The translations under genes and the position numbers were made by a program. This document shows, piece by piece, positions 26,714 through 34,448 of a DNA stretch of 64,000 bases. Under the pieces are notes generated by a model that was not told the origin of the DNA, did not search any database, and saw nothing but the letters and a program-made list of their open reading frames with translations. How positions within the stretch are numbered: position 1 is the first letter of the stretch; each line of letters begins with the position of its first letter. The stretch comes from Bacteroidales bacterium (GTDB lineage Bacteria > Bacteroidota > Bacteroidia > Bacteroidales > GCA-2748055), in assembly GCA_029210725.1 (NCBI GenBank), contig JARGFM010000007.1, forward strand, positions 1-64,000, read 5' to 3'.

Positions 26714-27686
26714 GCAGCATCCGAGAATCGTCTATATGGGCAGTCCGGGCTTTGCGGTTCCTCCCCTGCAGCTTCTGCTGGAGTCGGGGTGTCACGTGGT
26801 GGGAGTCATTACCGCTCCCGACAGGCCGGCAGGACGTGGCAGGAAGATCCGGTATTCCGCCATCAAAGAATTCCTCCTCCGGGAAAAAATGAATATTCCC
26901 ATTCTTCAACCGGAGAATCTGAGATCCGGAACCTTTCTGGATGAGCTCGCCGCATTAAATCCTGAGCTTCAGGTGGTGGTGGCATTCAGAATGCTACCCG
27001 AGGTGGTCTGGAGCATGCCCAGCCTGGGCACCTTTAACCTGCACGCCTCTTTATTGCCTCAATACCGGGGTGCAGCGCCCATCAATCATGTCCTGATTAA
27101 TGGGGAAGAAGAAACGGGAGTTACTACTTTTTTTATTGATGATCAGATCGATACGGGAAATATTCTACTTCAGAAACGAACCGGTATCGGACCTAAGGAG
27201 ACAGCCGGAGAACTGCACGACCGGCTGATGGTCCTCGGAGCCGGACTGGTGCTGGAAACAGTCGGACTGATCAGCAGTGGAGAGCTGAAGGCAAAATCCC
27301 AGGAGTTATTCCTGGAGGCCGGCAGCAACTTAAAGAAAGCTCCGAAAATATTCAAGGAAGACTGCCAGATTGACTGGAACCTTCCGGGACAGGCCCTCCA
27401 CAACCTGATCCGGGGACTCAGTCCCCATCCGGGTGCCTATACCTTCCTGGAAAGAGACGGAGGCAAGCCTGTGCTTTGCAAGATCTTAACGGCTGCCTTT
27501 GAGCCTGCCACGCAGGGTTTGGCTCCGGGCACCATCTCTTCAGACGGAAAAAGTGCATTGAAAGTAGCCCTTAAAGATGGAGTGCTTCATATTTACTCCA
27601 TTCAGCAGGAAGGAAAAAGGAAAATGGATATTAAGGATTTTCTCGCCGGGTTCAGGCTTAAGAGCGGCTTATCCCGGTTTTCCTGA
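26706..27686 (+). CDS. fmt: Methionyl-tRNA formyltransferase
   Basis: A 326-residue enzyme that formylates initiator Met-tRNA with 10-formyl-tetrahydrofolate. The formyl-transferase core is clear: [11 protein letters not shown] at the start, [18 protein letters not shown] near residue 110 with the catalytic Asn/His/Asp set, and [12 protein letters not shown]; the C-terminal OB-like domain begins near residue 210. The start lies 8 bases before the ribBA stop, the fifth gene of a head-to-tail overlapping series. Its last 29 bases overlap the convergent gene on the minus strand. Confidence 0.95.
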   Translation: MSKQHPRIVYMGSPGFAVPPLQLLLESGCHVVGVITAPDRPAGRGRKIRYSAIKEFLLREKMNIPILQPENLRSGTFLDELAALNPELQVVVAFRMLPEVVWSMPSLGTFNLHASLLPQYRGAAPINHVLINGEEETGVTTFFIDDQIDTGNILLQKRTGIGPKETAGELHDRLMVLGAGLVLETVGLISSGELKAKSQELFLEAGSNLKKAPKIFKEDCQIDWNLPGQALHNLIRGLSPHPGAYTFLERDGGKPVLCKILTAAFEPATQGLAPGTISSDGKSALKVALKDGVLHIYSIQQEGKRKMDIKDFLAGFRLKSGLSRFS

Positions 27687-28110
27687 GTTGTTTCAGATTC
27701 AGATCAATCCCCTCTGTCAACTGGTAATACAGCCTGAGCGCATTGATAAACTGCAACTGGTAGGAACGGGAGTACCTTCCCGAAACAAAAAACTCAAAAT
27801 TATAATCCTCAATGGCCCCCATGCTGATCTTCCGTGGTTCAACTCCTTTAAAATACTCAAAGAACCTCCTGACCATAAAGCGGTAAGTTTTTCTTGATTT
27901 TTCAGAGTAGCCCTCCTTTTCCAGTTGTCTCTCGTAGAAGTCGAGATCCACCCCCTCTTCCCTGGTGTGAAGCCTGAAAAGAGATGAAATGGAATGCCAC
28001 CATTCCGGAGGCTGTCTTCTGGAAGTGCTCTCGCCAAAAAAATCAATCCGGGTTTGCCGGCCATCGGGGGGCAGGATCATTCTGACTGGCTCTGTTTCTG
28101 CTTCGGCCAT
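27658..28110 (-). CDS. Stand-alone SAM-like (phage integrase N-terminal-type) domain protein
   Basis: A 150-residue protein whose C-terminal 90 residues resemble the core-binding (SAM-like) domain of tyrosine recombinases: DFYERQLEKEGYSEKSRKTY, then VRRFFEYF, and a closing helix QLQFINALRLYYQLTE. The N-terminal 55 residues are polar and not recognised. The catalytic domain with the R-H-R-Y residues is absent: the frame ends and runs into fmt on the other strand. It is either a shortened integrase or a domesticated DNA-binding protein. ATG 28110 is chosen; an upstream TTG at 28128 is possible. A perfect palindrome lies 48 bases upstream. Confidence 0.6.
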   Translation of the reverse strand: MAEAETEPVRMILPPDGRQTRIDFFGESTSRRQPPEWWHSISSLFRLHTREEGVDLDFYERQLEKEGYSEKSRKTYRFMVRRFFEYFKGVEPRKISMGAIEDYNFEFFVSGRYSRSYQLQFINALRLYYQLTEGIDLNLKQLRKTGISRS

Positions 28111-28157
28111 GCTTCTGTTTTCTGACAAATTTAAACTTCCCGGCAGTCAATGTAAAG

Positions 28158-28172
28158 TTTTGACAGTCAAAA
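28158..28172. promoter_or_regulatory. 15-bp perfect palindrome upstream of the SAM-like gene
   Basis: TTTTGAC (28158-28164), a central A, then GTCAAAA (28166-28172). It sits in the gap between this gene and the glucosaminidase gene stop (28207), both on the minus strand, so it would lie in the promoter region of the SAM-like gene. The word TGTAAAGTTT just before it also occurs at 31419 upstream of panB. Candidate operator. Confidence 0.45.
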
Positions 28173-28206
28173 TGATTAACATGTTTTGAACAATTTGGGC
28201 CGGCGA

Positions 28207-29217
28207 CTAGTATTCGAAGCGGAACTGCATCTCCTCCTCCTCATACTTCTCCCGGGAGGGCTCCGGATTTAGTACAGGTTCGCGCTTCTTTCTTCTGAGA
28301 TAAATCTCTGTCCCTTCCATGGGTTGCTCCCCTTCCATCATATGGTTCTTGCTGTAAAGATGTTTCAGCTTCACCCCGTATAGTTGTGAAATATCATACA
28401 TGGTCTGTCCCTCTTCCACCACGTGCATCTCATTGCCTGCGGCCGCCTTTCTGCGTTTTGGCTGAAGGTAGATGAAGGTTCCCGGTTCAAGTTTTGCACC
28501 CCGATACAGGTTGTTGTACCTGTAGATCTCATTCTTGTACATTCCCAGCTCAGCCCTAAGCGATTCCGGGGTATCCCCCGGTTCTGATACTATGTATTCG
28601 ATCCGGTTGTTCAGCAGAACAGCTCTTTGGGCCCCTGATCCCTGTCCGGCCATATAGGAGCTTGTATCCGCCTCACTGCCCATGCTCCCGTCAAGCACCA
28701 GCAGATCGTACTTATAGAGTTCATTCTCCTCAATGATCCTGATCAGAAGGGTGGCATAGTTATCGGCCGTGGCATATCCGGCCCTTTTCAGTCCCCTGGC
28801 CCAGCCGCGGTAGTCGTGCGGACTGATCTCAAACAGGGGAGCATACCTGGGTTTTGAGCTAAGAAATTCGGAGTGATCCATATAGGACTCATAGGCGGAG
28901 GAATAGGACCTGAAGCACTCCTGCCAGCTGTCGTCATTATGATGGATTTTCTTCCCGGTCCAGTCATGACACTTGATCCCAAAATGATTGTTCCCCCTGA
29001 CCGCCAGCCGGCTGTTTCCATTGTTTGATTCCAGGCATCCCTGGGCCAGGGTGATGCTTGCGGGGATTCCCACCCTGATCATCTCCCGCATAGCCAGGTC
29101 CGAAAAGGTCCTGATATATTCCTCCCGGGTGTATTTCTTCTGTCCGTCCGCCTGTTTAACAGGGGCCGACAAGAGCAGGATAAACACGACTGCTTTTATA
29201 TGGCCTGAACATTTCAA
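28207..29217 (-). CDS. Exported glucosaminidase with LysM domains
   Basis: A peptidoglycan hydrolase of about 336 residues. A signal peptide ends near QADGQ; the glucosaminidase domain (about residues 30-170) has the catalytic Glu in QGCLESNNG and FGIKCHDW; two LysM modules follow (about 205-255 and 265-310, the second beginning HVVEEGQTMYDISQLYG). It should cleave the glycan between GlcNAc and MurNAc in the cell wall. There is no ATG: three consecutive TTG codons at 29223, 29220 and 29217 follow a strong GGAGGG site, and 29217 has the best spacing (8 bases). Confidence 0.87.
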   Translation of the reverse strand: MKCSGHIKAVVFILLLSAPVKQADGQKKYTREEYIRTFSDLAMREMIRVGIPASITLAQGCLESNNGNSRLAVRGNNHFGIKCHDWTGKKIHHNDDSWQECFRSYSSAYESYMDHSEFLSSKPRYAPLFEISPHDYRGWARGLKRAGYATADNYATLLIRIIEENELYKYDLLVLDGSMGSEADTSSYMAGQGSGAQRAVLLNNRIEYIVSEPGDTPESLRAELGMYKNEIYRYNNLYRGAKLEPGTFIYLQPKRRKAAAGNEMHVVEEGQTMYDISQLYGVKLKHLYSKNHMMEGEQPMEGTEIYLRRKKREPVLNPEPSREKYEEEEMQFRFEY

Positions 29218-29335
29218 CAACAATTCCCTCCTTTTCTAAAATTACCTGGTGCTTAAAAATAGATATAAGCAAAACAGTTCCTTAAGGGAGTTTTAAACAA
29301 TTCCTTTACCATGAACGGCCGTTAATAACAAAATC

Positions 29336-29352
29336 TTATATCAGCGATATAA
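29336..29352. promoter_or_regulatory. 7-3-7 inverted repeat upstream of cdd
   Basis: TTATATC (29336-29342) and GATATAA (29346-29352) flank AGC, 31 bases before the cdd start. A separate 10-base palindrome AACGGCCGTT is at 29314-29323. Either could be a regulator site; there is no direct support beyond position. Confidence 0.3.
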
Positions 29353-29383
29353 TCTGTAACTTTATTTTAAATAAGCTTACACT

Positions 29384-29866
29384 ATGAAACAGAGGGCATA
29401 TACGGTAAGGTTGTATGAATTTGACCAACTTGAGGAACTGTCGGAAGAACAGGCTCTATTAGTGAACAGCGCCATCCGGGCAGCCGGGGATGCCTATGCA
29501 CCCTATTCGGAGTTCCATGTGGGTGCCGCAGTCCGCCTGGCAAATGGAGAAATTGTGATTGGCAGCAACCAGGAAAATGCGGCCTATCCATCCGGACTAT
29601 GTGCCGAACGGGTGGCCATTTATTATGCCGGGGCCCGGCACCCGGGTGTAGCTGTCCGGTCCATCGCTATAGCCGCCATACGTGAAGGGATCGTTCAGGA
29701 AGAACCGGTTGCACCCTGCGGTGCCTGCAGACAGGTACTGTATGAAAAAGAAAGCCAGGGGGAAGCTCCCATGGAACTCATCCTTTACGGCAGTAAGAAA
29801 ATTCAGGTTCTATCAAAGGTTACCGACCTGCTGCCACTTCCCTTTAAGCTTTCGAACCTGGCTTAA
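29384..29866 (+). CDS. cdd: Cytidine deaminase
   Basis: A 160-residue homotetramer-type cytidine deaminase. It converts cytidine and deoxycytidine to uridine and deoxyuridine for pyrimidine salvage. The zinc site is complete: CAE at residues 73-75 and PCGAC at 111-115, with the substrate loop NAAYPSG before it. It is divergent from the glucosaminidase gene and its last 23 bases overlap the convergent pseudouridine synthase gene. Confidence 0.95.
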   Translation: MKQRAYTVRLYEFDQLEELSEEQALLVNSAIRAAGDAYAPYSEFHVGAAVRLANGEIVIGSNQENAAYPSGLCAERVAIYYAGARHPGVAVRSIAIAAIREGIVQEEPVAPCGACRQVLYEKESQGEAPMELILYGSKKIQVLSKVTDLLPLPFKLSNLA

Positions 29867-30548
29867 AAAAAACCGGAAAAATATCCATCCTGGGGTAAGG
29901 GGCCACCACCTCTATCTGCTCCATTTTTACAGGATGGATAAATGAGATCCTCCTTGCGTGCAGGCTGATACCCCCGTTTGGATTGCTTCTTTTGGCACCA
30001 TACTTCCGGTCGCCCTTTATTACGCTGCCAATGCCTGCCAGCTGGGCCCTGATCTGGTGGTGACGGCCGGTTTCCAGCACTACTTCAAGCAAGTGATACC
30101 GGTCTGATGAGGCCAGCCTGCGGTAGTGGAGCCGGGCATGCTTTGAACCTTCTACCTGGCTGTCGTGTACATAGCTTTTGTTCTGCCTGGTGTTACGGGT
30201 AAGATAATGGTCCAGGATACCGGAATCAGGCTTCGGACACTTCTCCACAATAGCATGGTAGATCTTCTCCACCTTCTTCTCCTTAAACAGGGCAGCCATC
30301 CGGCTGAGGGCCTTGCTGGTTTTCGCAAATACCACCGCTCCGCTGACCGGGCGATCCAGCCGGTGGGGTATTCCAAGGAATACCTCCCCCGGTTTATGAT
30401 CACGCTCCCTGATAAAATCCTTCAGCAGTCTGTCCAGCGAGGCATCGCCGGTTTTATCTCCCTGCACAATCTGGGAAACACGTTTGTTGACAACCATCAG
30501 GTGATTATCCTCATATAAAATCGTAGCAGGAGGTTTCAGTAAATTCAT
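29844..30548 (-). CDS. RluA-family RNA pseudouridine synthase
   Basis: A 234-residue protein consisting of the catalytic domain only, with no S4 domain. The catalytic Asp lies in HRLDRPVSG near residue 64, and the later signature ETGRHHQIRAQLA is present. These enzymes turn uridine into pseudouridine in rRNA or tRNA; short forms without S4 (RluA, TruC-like) have varied targets, so the site is not predicted. The gene overlaps cdd tail-to-tail by 23 bases and is followed by panB on the same strand in the upstream direction. Confidence 0.9.
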   Translation of the reverse strand: MNLLKPPATILYEDNHLMVVNKRVSQIVQGDKTGDASLDRLLKDFIRERDHKPGEVFLGIPHRLDRPVSGAVVFAKTSKALSRMAALFKEKKVEKIYHAIVEKCPKPDSGILDHYLTRNTRQNKSYVHDSQVEGSKHARLHYRRLASSDRYHLLEVVLETGRHHQIRAQLAGIGSVIKGDRKYGAKRSNPNGGISLHARRISFIHPVKMEQIEVVAPYPRMDIFPVFFKPGSKA

Positions 30549-30581
30549 CTCACCGGGGCCTGTCCAAAAAGTCGGCAGGGA

Positions 30582-31397
30582 CTAGTACTGTTCGCTTTCG
30601 TTCGGGAAGGAGACCGATCTCACATCGTCAATATAATTTTTAACCGCTCCTTTTACCTCCATTTGCAGATTGTGATAACGTCGCAGGAAACGGGGAGAAA
30701 ACTCCTGAGTAATGCCCAGCATATCGTGCAGGACCAGCACCTGTCCGCTCACATTGGACCCGGCACCAATGCCTATAGTGGGAATCTTAATGGACTCGGT
30801 CACCTCCCCGGCCAGCCTGGCCGGGATCTTTTCCAGGACCACGGCAAAACAGCCTGCCTCTGAAAGGGCTATGGCATCTGACTTCAGCTTGTCGGCCTCC
30901 TCCTTATCCGTAGCCCGGACCACATAGGTCCCGAATTTATGAATGGCCTGTGGCGTAAGCCCCAGATGTCCCATAACAGGGATCCCCGCCGAGAGGATCC
31001 GCTCAATGGATTCTCTGATTTCCACTCCTCCTTCCACCTTGATGGCACTGGCTCCTGTCTCCTTCATGATCCGGATGGCCGACACCAATGCCTCCTTCGA
31101 GTCGCCCTGATAGGTCCCGAAGGGCAGATCGACCACCACCAGTGCCCTGCTGGTGGCCCGGACTACCGAGGCGGCATGGTAGATCATATTGTCGAGAGTA
31201 ATGGGCAGCGTAGTCTCATAACCGGCCATGACATTGGATGCCGAGTCGCCCACCAGGATCACATCAATGCCAGCCTGGTCCAACAGGCGTGCAAAAGAGT
31301 AATCATAAGCGGTTAACATGGCTATTTTCTCCCCTTTTAGCTTCATGGCAAAAAGCACATGGGTAGTGACTCGTTTTACATTGCTGTGCAGCGACAT
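30582..31397 (-). CDS. panB: 3-methyl-2-oxobutanoate hydroxymethyltransferase
   Basis: A 271-residue enzyme making ketopantoate from 2-ketoisovalerate, the first committed step to pantothenate and CoA. Family parts are visible: [16 protein letters not shown], then [11 protein letters not shown], and the late [20 protein letters not shown] 31397 is chosen because the length then fits known PanB (about 264-275); a further 37 residues upstream are open but not family-like. It is divergent from dnaK over a 215-base gap with several inverted repeats. panC and panD are not in the window. Confidence 0.93.
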   Translation of the reverse strand: MSLHSNVKRVTTHVLFAMKLKGEKIAMLTAYDYSFARLLDQAGIDVILVGDSASNVMAGYETTLPITLDNMIYHAASVVRATSRALVVVDLPFGTYQGDSKEALVSAIRIMKETGASAIKVEGGVEIRESIERILSAGIPVMGHLGLTPQAIHKFGTYVVRATDKEEADKLKSDAIALSEAGCFAVVLEKIPARLAGEVTESIKIPTIGIGAGSNVSGQVLVLHDMLGITQEFSPRFLRRYHNLQMEVKGAVKNYIDDVRSVSFPNESEQY

Positions 31398-31418
31398 GAT
31401 GTTTACATTAGAATTTCC

Positions 31419-31473
31419 TGTAAAGTTTACAATAAATTTCCTATTGGCGGTCAATTTGTCAGTAAACCTGACA
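31419..31473. promoter_or_regulatory. Two inverted repeats upstream of panB
   Basis: First: TGTAAA-G-TTTACA at 31419-31431, a perfect 13-base palindrome 22 bases before panB. Second: TGTCAG (31457-31462) and CTGACA (31468-31473) around TAAAC, also perfect. They may be operator sites for panB or for the divergent dnaK. Confidence 0.4.
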
Positions 31474-31502
31474 TGCGACCGGCAGATATTTGCAGAAAAT
31501 GG

Positions 31503-31542
31503 TGCCAATATAACATCCGGGACCTGAAAATCCCGATTGGCA
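31503..31542. promoter_or_regulatory. Nested inverted repeat upstream of dnaK
   Basis: Outer arms TGCCAAT (31503-31509) and ATTGGCA (31536-31542) enclose inner arms CGGGA (31518-31522) and TCCCG (31531-31535), giving a two-part stem with an 8-base bulge. It lies 71 bases before the dnaK start and could be a leader RNA structure or a binding site. It is not the CIRCE element of HrcA. Confidence 0.4.
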
Positions 31543-31612
31543 TAATCTTCGTTAAGTCATAGGTATCATTATAAAATGATCGATTACAGAAAAAAACAAA
31601 CAGATAAGAGTC

Positions 31613-33523
31613 ATGAGTAAAATTATTGGAATTGATTTAGGTACAACAAACTCCTGTGTATCGGTAATGGAAGGCAACGAACCTGTTGTGATACCCAACA
31701 GCGAGGGAAAAAGGACCACCCCCTCCATGGTGGCTTTTGTTGAGAACGGAGAGCGCAAAGTAGGAGACCCGGCCAAAAGGCAGGCAATTACCAATCCTAC
31801 CAAGACGGTATCCTCCATCAAGCGGTTTATGGGGGAGACCTTTGACCGGATGAGCAAGGAGATTGCCAGGGTTCCCTATAAGGTGGTCAAAGGTGAGAAT
31901 AACACCCCGCGGGTTCAGATTGACGACCGGAAATACTCTCCACAGGAGATTTCTGCCATGGTGCTTCAGAAGATGAAGAAGACTGCAGAGGATTACCTGG
32001 GTCATGAAGTTAAAGAGGCTGTTATTACGGTCCCGGCTTATTTCAGCGACTCCCAGCGCCAGGCCACTAAAGAGGCCGGTGAAATTGCCGGTCTTCAGGT
32101 AAAGAGGATCATTAATGAGCCTACCGCTGCCTCGCTGGCCTACGGGCTGGATAAGAAGACTTCGGACCTGAAAATTGCCGTTTTCGACCTGGGTGGCGGT
32201 ACCTTCGATATTTCCATACTAGAACTTGGTGACGGTGTTTTTGAGGTTAAATCGACCAACGGGGACACCCACCTGGGTGGAGACGATTTCGACCAGGTGA
32301 TCATCGACTGGCTGGCCGATGAATTCAAGAAAGACGAAGGGCTCGATCTGAAAAAGGATCCCATGGCTCTGCAGCGGCTTAAGGAGGCTGCCGAAAAAGC
32401 CAAGATTGAATTGTCAAGTGCTACACAGACCGAAATCAACCTCCCCTATATCATGCCGGTCGACGGTGTGCCCAAACACCTGGTAAAGAGTCTCAGCAGG
32501 GCTAAATTTGAAAGCCTGGCCGACAAACTGATCCAGGCCACCATCGAACCCTGTAAAAAGGCCCTGAAAGATTCCGGCCTTAAAAGCAGTGAAATCAACG
32601 AGGTTATCCTGGTGGGAGGTTCCACCCGGATTCCTGCCATCCAGAAAGTGGTGGAGGATTTCTTCAGCAGAACCCCTTCCAAAGGGGTGAACCCGGACGA
32701 AGTCGTTGCCGTGGGAGCTGCCATCCAGGGTGGTGTGCTTACCGGGGAGGTGAAAGACGTTCTCCTTCTTGATGTCACTCCCCTTTCACTGGGTATTGAG
32801 ACCATGGGAAGTGTCAACACCAAACTTATCGAGTCGAATACCACCATTCCCACAAAGAAAACACAAACCTTTACCACGGCGGCCGATAACCAGCCATCGG
32901 TTGAGATCCATGTGCTTCAGGGCGAACGGGCTATGGCCAAGGATAACAAGACCATCGGACGCTTCCATCTCGATGGTATTCCGCCGGCACCCCGTGGCAT
33001 TCCGCAAATTGAGGTTACCTTTGATATTGATGCCAACGGTATCCTGAACGTAAGTGCAAAGGACAAAGGGACCGGGAAAGAGCAGAGTATCCGTATTGAA
33101 GCCTCATCGGGTCTGTCCGATAGTGAGATCGAAAGAATGAAGCAGGAGGCCAAAGAGAATGAAGCAACTGATAAAGCTGCCAAGGAACGTATCGACAAGC
33201 TTAACACAGCCGACAGTCTCATCTTCCAGTCGGAAAAACAGCTGAAAGAGTTTGGAGAAAAAATCCCTGCCGAAAAGAGGGCTCCCATCGAAGAGGCTTT
33301 AACCAGCCTGAAAGAGGCTCATAAATCGGAGGATATCGCCGCCATCGATCAGGCCAGTGAAAGACTGAACACTGCCTGGCAGGCAGCTTCACAGGATATC
33401 TATAATGCACAGCAGCAAAGTGGCGAAGGCGATCAGCCCGGCCCTGAAGCAGAAGGCGAACCTGCTCCCGGGAAAGGGAGTGATGACGAGGTGACTGATG
33501 TGGATTTTGAAGAGGTGAAATAA
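31613..33523 (+). CDS. dnaK: Molecular chaperone DnaK (Hsp70)
   Basis: A 636-residue Hsp70. The nucleotide-binding domain begins [19 protein letters not shown], with the phosphate 2 motif [11 protein letters not shown] and the adenosine motif VGGSTRIP; the substrate-binding part has LGIETMG and the linker [13 protein letters not shown]. The C-terminus is acidic and ends in DVDFEEVK. It folds and protects proteins with DnaJ and GrpE, which are not encoded nearby. It is a single-gene transcript: a terminator lies 22 bases after the stop. Confidence 0.98.
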   Translation: MSKIIGIDLGTTNSCVSVMEGNEPVVIPNSEGKRTTPSMVAFVENGERKVGDPAKRQAITNPTKTVSSIKRFMGETFDRMSKEIARVPYKVVKGENNTPRVQIDDRKYSPQEISAMVLQKMKKTAEDYLGHEVKEAVITVPAYFSDSQRQATKEAGEIAGLQVKRIINEPTAASLAYGLDKKTSDLKIAVFDLGGGTFDISILELGDGVFEVKSTNGDTHLGGDDFDQVIIDWLADEFKKDEGLDLKKDPMALQRLKEAAEKAKIELSSATQTEINLPYIMPVDGVPKHLVKSLSRAKFESLADKLIQATIEPCKKALKDSGLKSSEINEVILVGGSTRIPAIQKVVEDFFSRTPSKGVNPDEVVAVGAAIQGGVLTGEVKDVLLLDVTPLSLGIETMGSVNTKLIESNTTIPTKKTQTFTTAADNQPSVEIHVLQGERAMAKDNKTIGRFHLDGIPPAPRGIPQIEVTFDIDANGILNVSAKDKGTGKEQSIRIEASSGLSDSEIERMKQEAKENEATDKAAKERIDKLNTADSLIFQSEKQLKEFGEKIPAEKRAPIEEALTSLKEAHKSEDIAAIDQASERLNTAWQAASQDIYNAQQQSGEGDQPGPEAEGEPAPGKGSDDEVTDVDFEEVK

Positions 33524-33544
33524 AACGCAGATTATGTGAATGAT

Positions 33545-33579
33545 AAAAAGAGGGTGTCTCACAAGGGCATCCTCTTTTT
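33545..33579 (+). terminator. Rho-independent terminator of dnaK
   Basis: AAAAAGAGGGTG (33545-33556) pairs with CATCCTCTTTTT (33568-33579), a 12-bp stem with one G-U pair and an 11-base loop, ending in five T residues. It starts 22 bases after the dnaK stop. Confidence 0.85.
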
Positions 33580-33649
33580 ATTTAGCCTGTTGTTGCTGTA
33601 CATGTAAACCGAAACAGACTTTCCGTGAGCTGAGAACACAGCCGCTGCA

Positions 33650-33681
33650 TTTGGATAAACATGAAACTATATGTAGGTTTG
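33650..33681 (+). promoter_or_regulatory. Bacteroidota-type promoter before the MORN protein gene
   Basis: TTTG (33650-33653), 20 bases, then TAGGTTTG (33674-33681) match the TTTG/TAnnTTTG consensus with good spacing. The predicted start of transcription is at about 33688, inside the ATG at 33687, so the mRNA would be leaderless, or the match is chance. Confidence 0.4.
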
Positions 33682-33686
33682 GAACT

Positions 33687-34442
33687 ATGTTCAGGACTTT
33701 GATCAGCTGTATATGGATTTGCACGGCCATCACCCTGCAGGCTCAGAACCTGGTGGATGAAGAAGGACGGAAAACCGGCCACTGGAAAGTGGAGTATCCC
33801 AGTGGAAAGACCCTCTATGAGGCTGATTTCGTGGAGGGGCAGCCGGTGGGCGAAATGGTGCGCTACTATGAGACCGGTGCCGCAAGGGCCCGCATGTGTT
33901 TTGAACCCGGAGGGAGCCGCAGTGCTGCCAGACTGTATTACAGCAATGGCAAACTGGCAGCAGAAGGCTGGTACCTCAAGCAAATGAAGGATTCCGTATG
34001 GACCTATTATTCAGAATTTGATGGTTCTGTTAGAATCCGGGAACCCTACCAGGCTGGTAAACTCCATGGAGTGGTACGAAGCTATTATGCCAGCGGAGAG
34101 ATTTCCGAAGAAGTGGAGTGGAAACAGGATGTCAAGGAGGGTCCCTGGATACAATACTTTAAAAACGGGGCTTTGAGGCTTTCAGCCACCCATAAAAACG
34201 GACTGCTGGAGGGCCCCTACAAGGTCTTCCTTTCCGACCGAACCATTCAGATCAGGGGCCTGTACCGGGAGAACAAGGCGCATGGCACCTGGATCTTTTA
34301 TGATGAAAGCGGAAAAGAGGCCTATTCATTGGAATACAGGAACGGTTCACCGGTCGACCGGGAGAAATATGAGGAATGGATGGAAGATTCACTGAAGAAT
34401 TATTTAATCCTTACCGAACCGGAATCCCTTCAACAACCCTGA
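33687..34442 (+). CDS. Exported MORN-repeat (YwqK-like) protein
   Basis: A 251-residue secreted protein: signal peptide (MFRTLISCIWICTAITLQAQ) followed by at least six MORN-type beta hairpins, for example GHWKVEYPSGKTLYEADF, GVVRSYYASGEISEEVEW and GPWIQYFKNGALRLSATH. The YwqK family label includes an antitoxin role in some bacteria, but exported Bacteroidota forms like this are better seen as surface or periplasmic scaffold proteins. No toxin gene is adjacent. ATG 33687 is chosen for the signal peptide; an open frame reaches back to 33540 through the dnaK terminator. The subtilase gene follows after 6 bases and may be co-transcribed. Confidence 0.8.
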   Translation: MFRTLISCIWICTAITLQAQNLVDEEGRKTGHWKVEYPSGKTLYEADFVEGQPVGEMVRYYETGAARARMCFEPGGSRSAARLYYSNGKLAAEGWYLKQMKDSVWTYYSEFDGSVRIREPYQAGKLHGVVRSYYASGEISEEVEWKQDVKEGPWIQYFKNGALRLSATHKNGLLEGPYKVFLSDRTIQIRGLYRENKAHGTWIFYDESGKEAYSLEYRNGSPVDREKYEEWMEDSLKNYLILTEPESLQQP

Positions 34443-34448
34443 TCACTG

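Noticed and set aside
27658-28128. Complete tyrosine recombinase or mobile element
   Set aside because: No catalytic domain, no terminal repeats, no other mobile genes nearby.
31398-31612. CIRCE element or riboswitch between panB and dnaK
   Set aside because: The repeats do not match the CIRCE arms TTAGCACTC/GAGTGCTAA, and I could not match them to a known riboswitch; kept only as unnamed inverted repeats.
33687-34442. Toxin-antitoxin module for the YwqK-like protein
   Set aside because: The protein is exported, has no toxin gene beside it, and MORN repeats alone do not show an antitoxin role.
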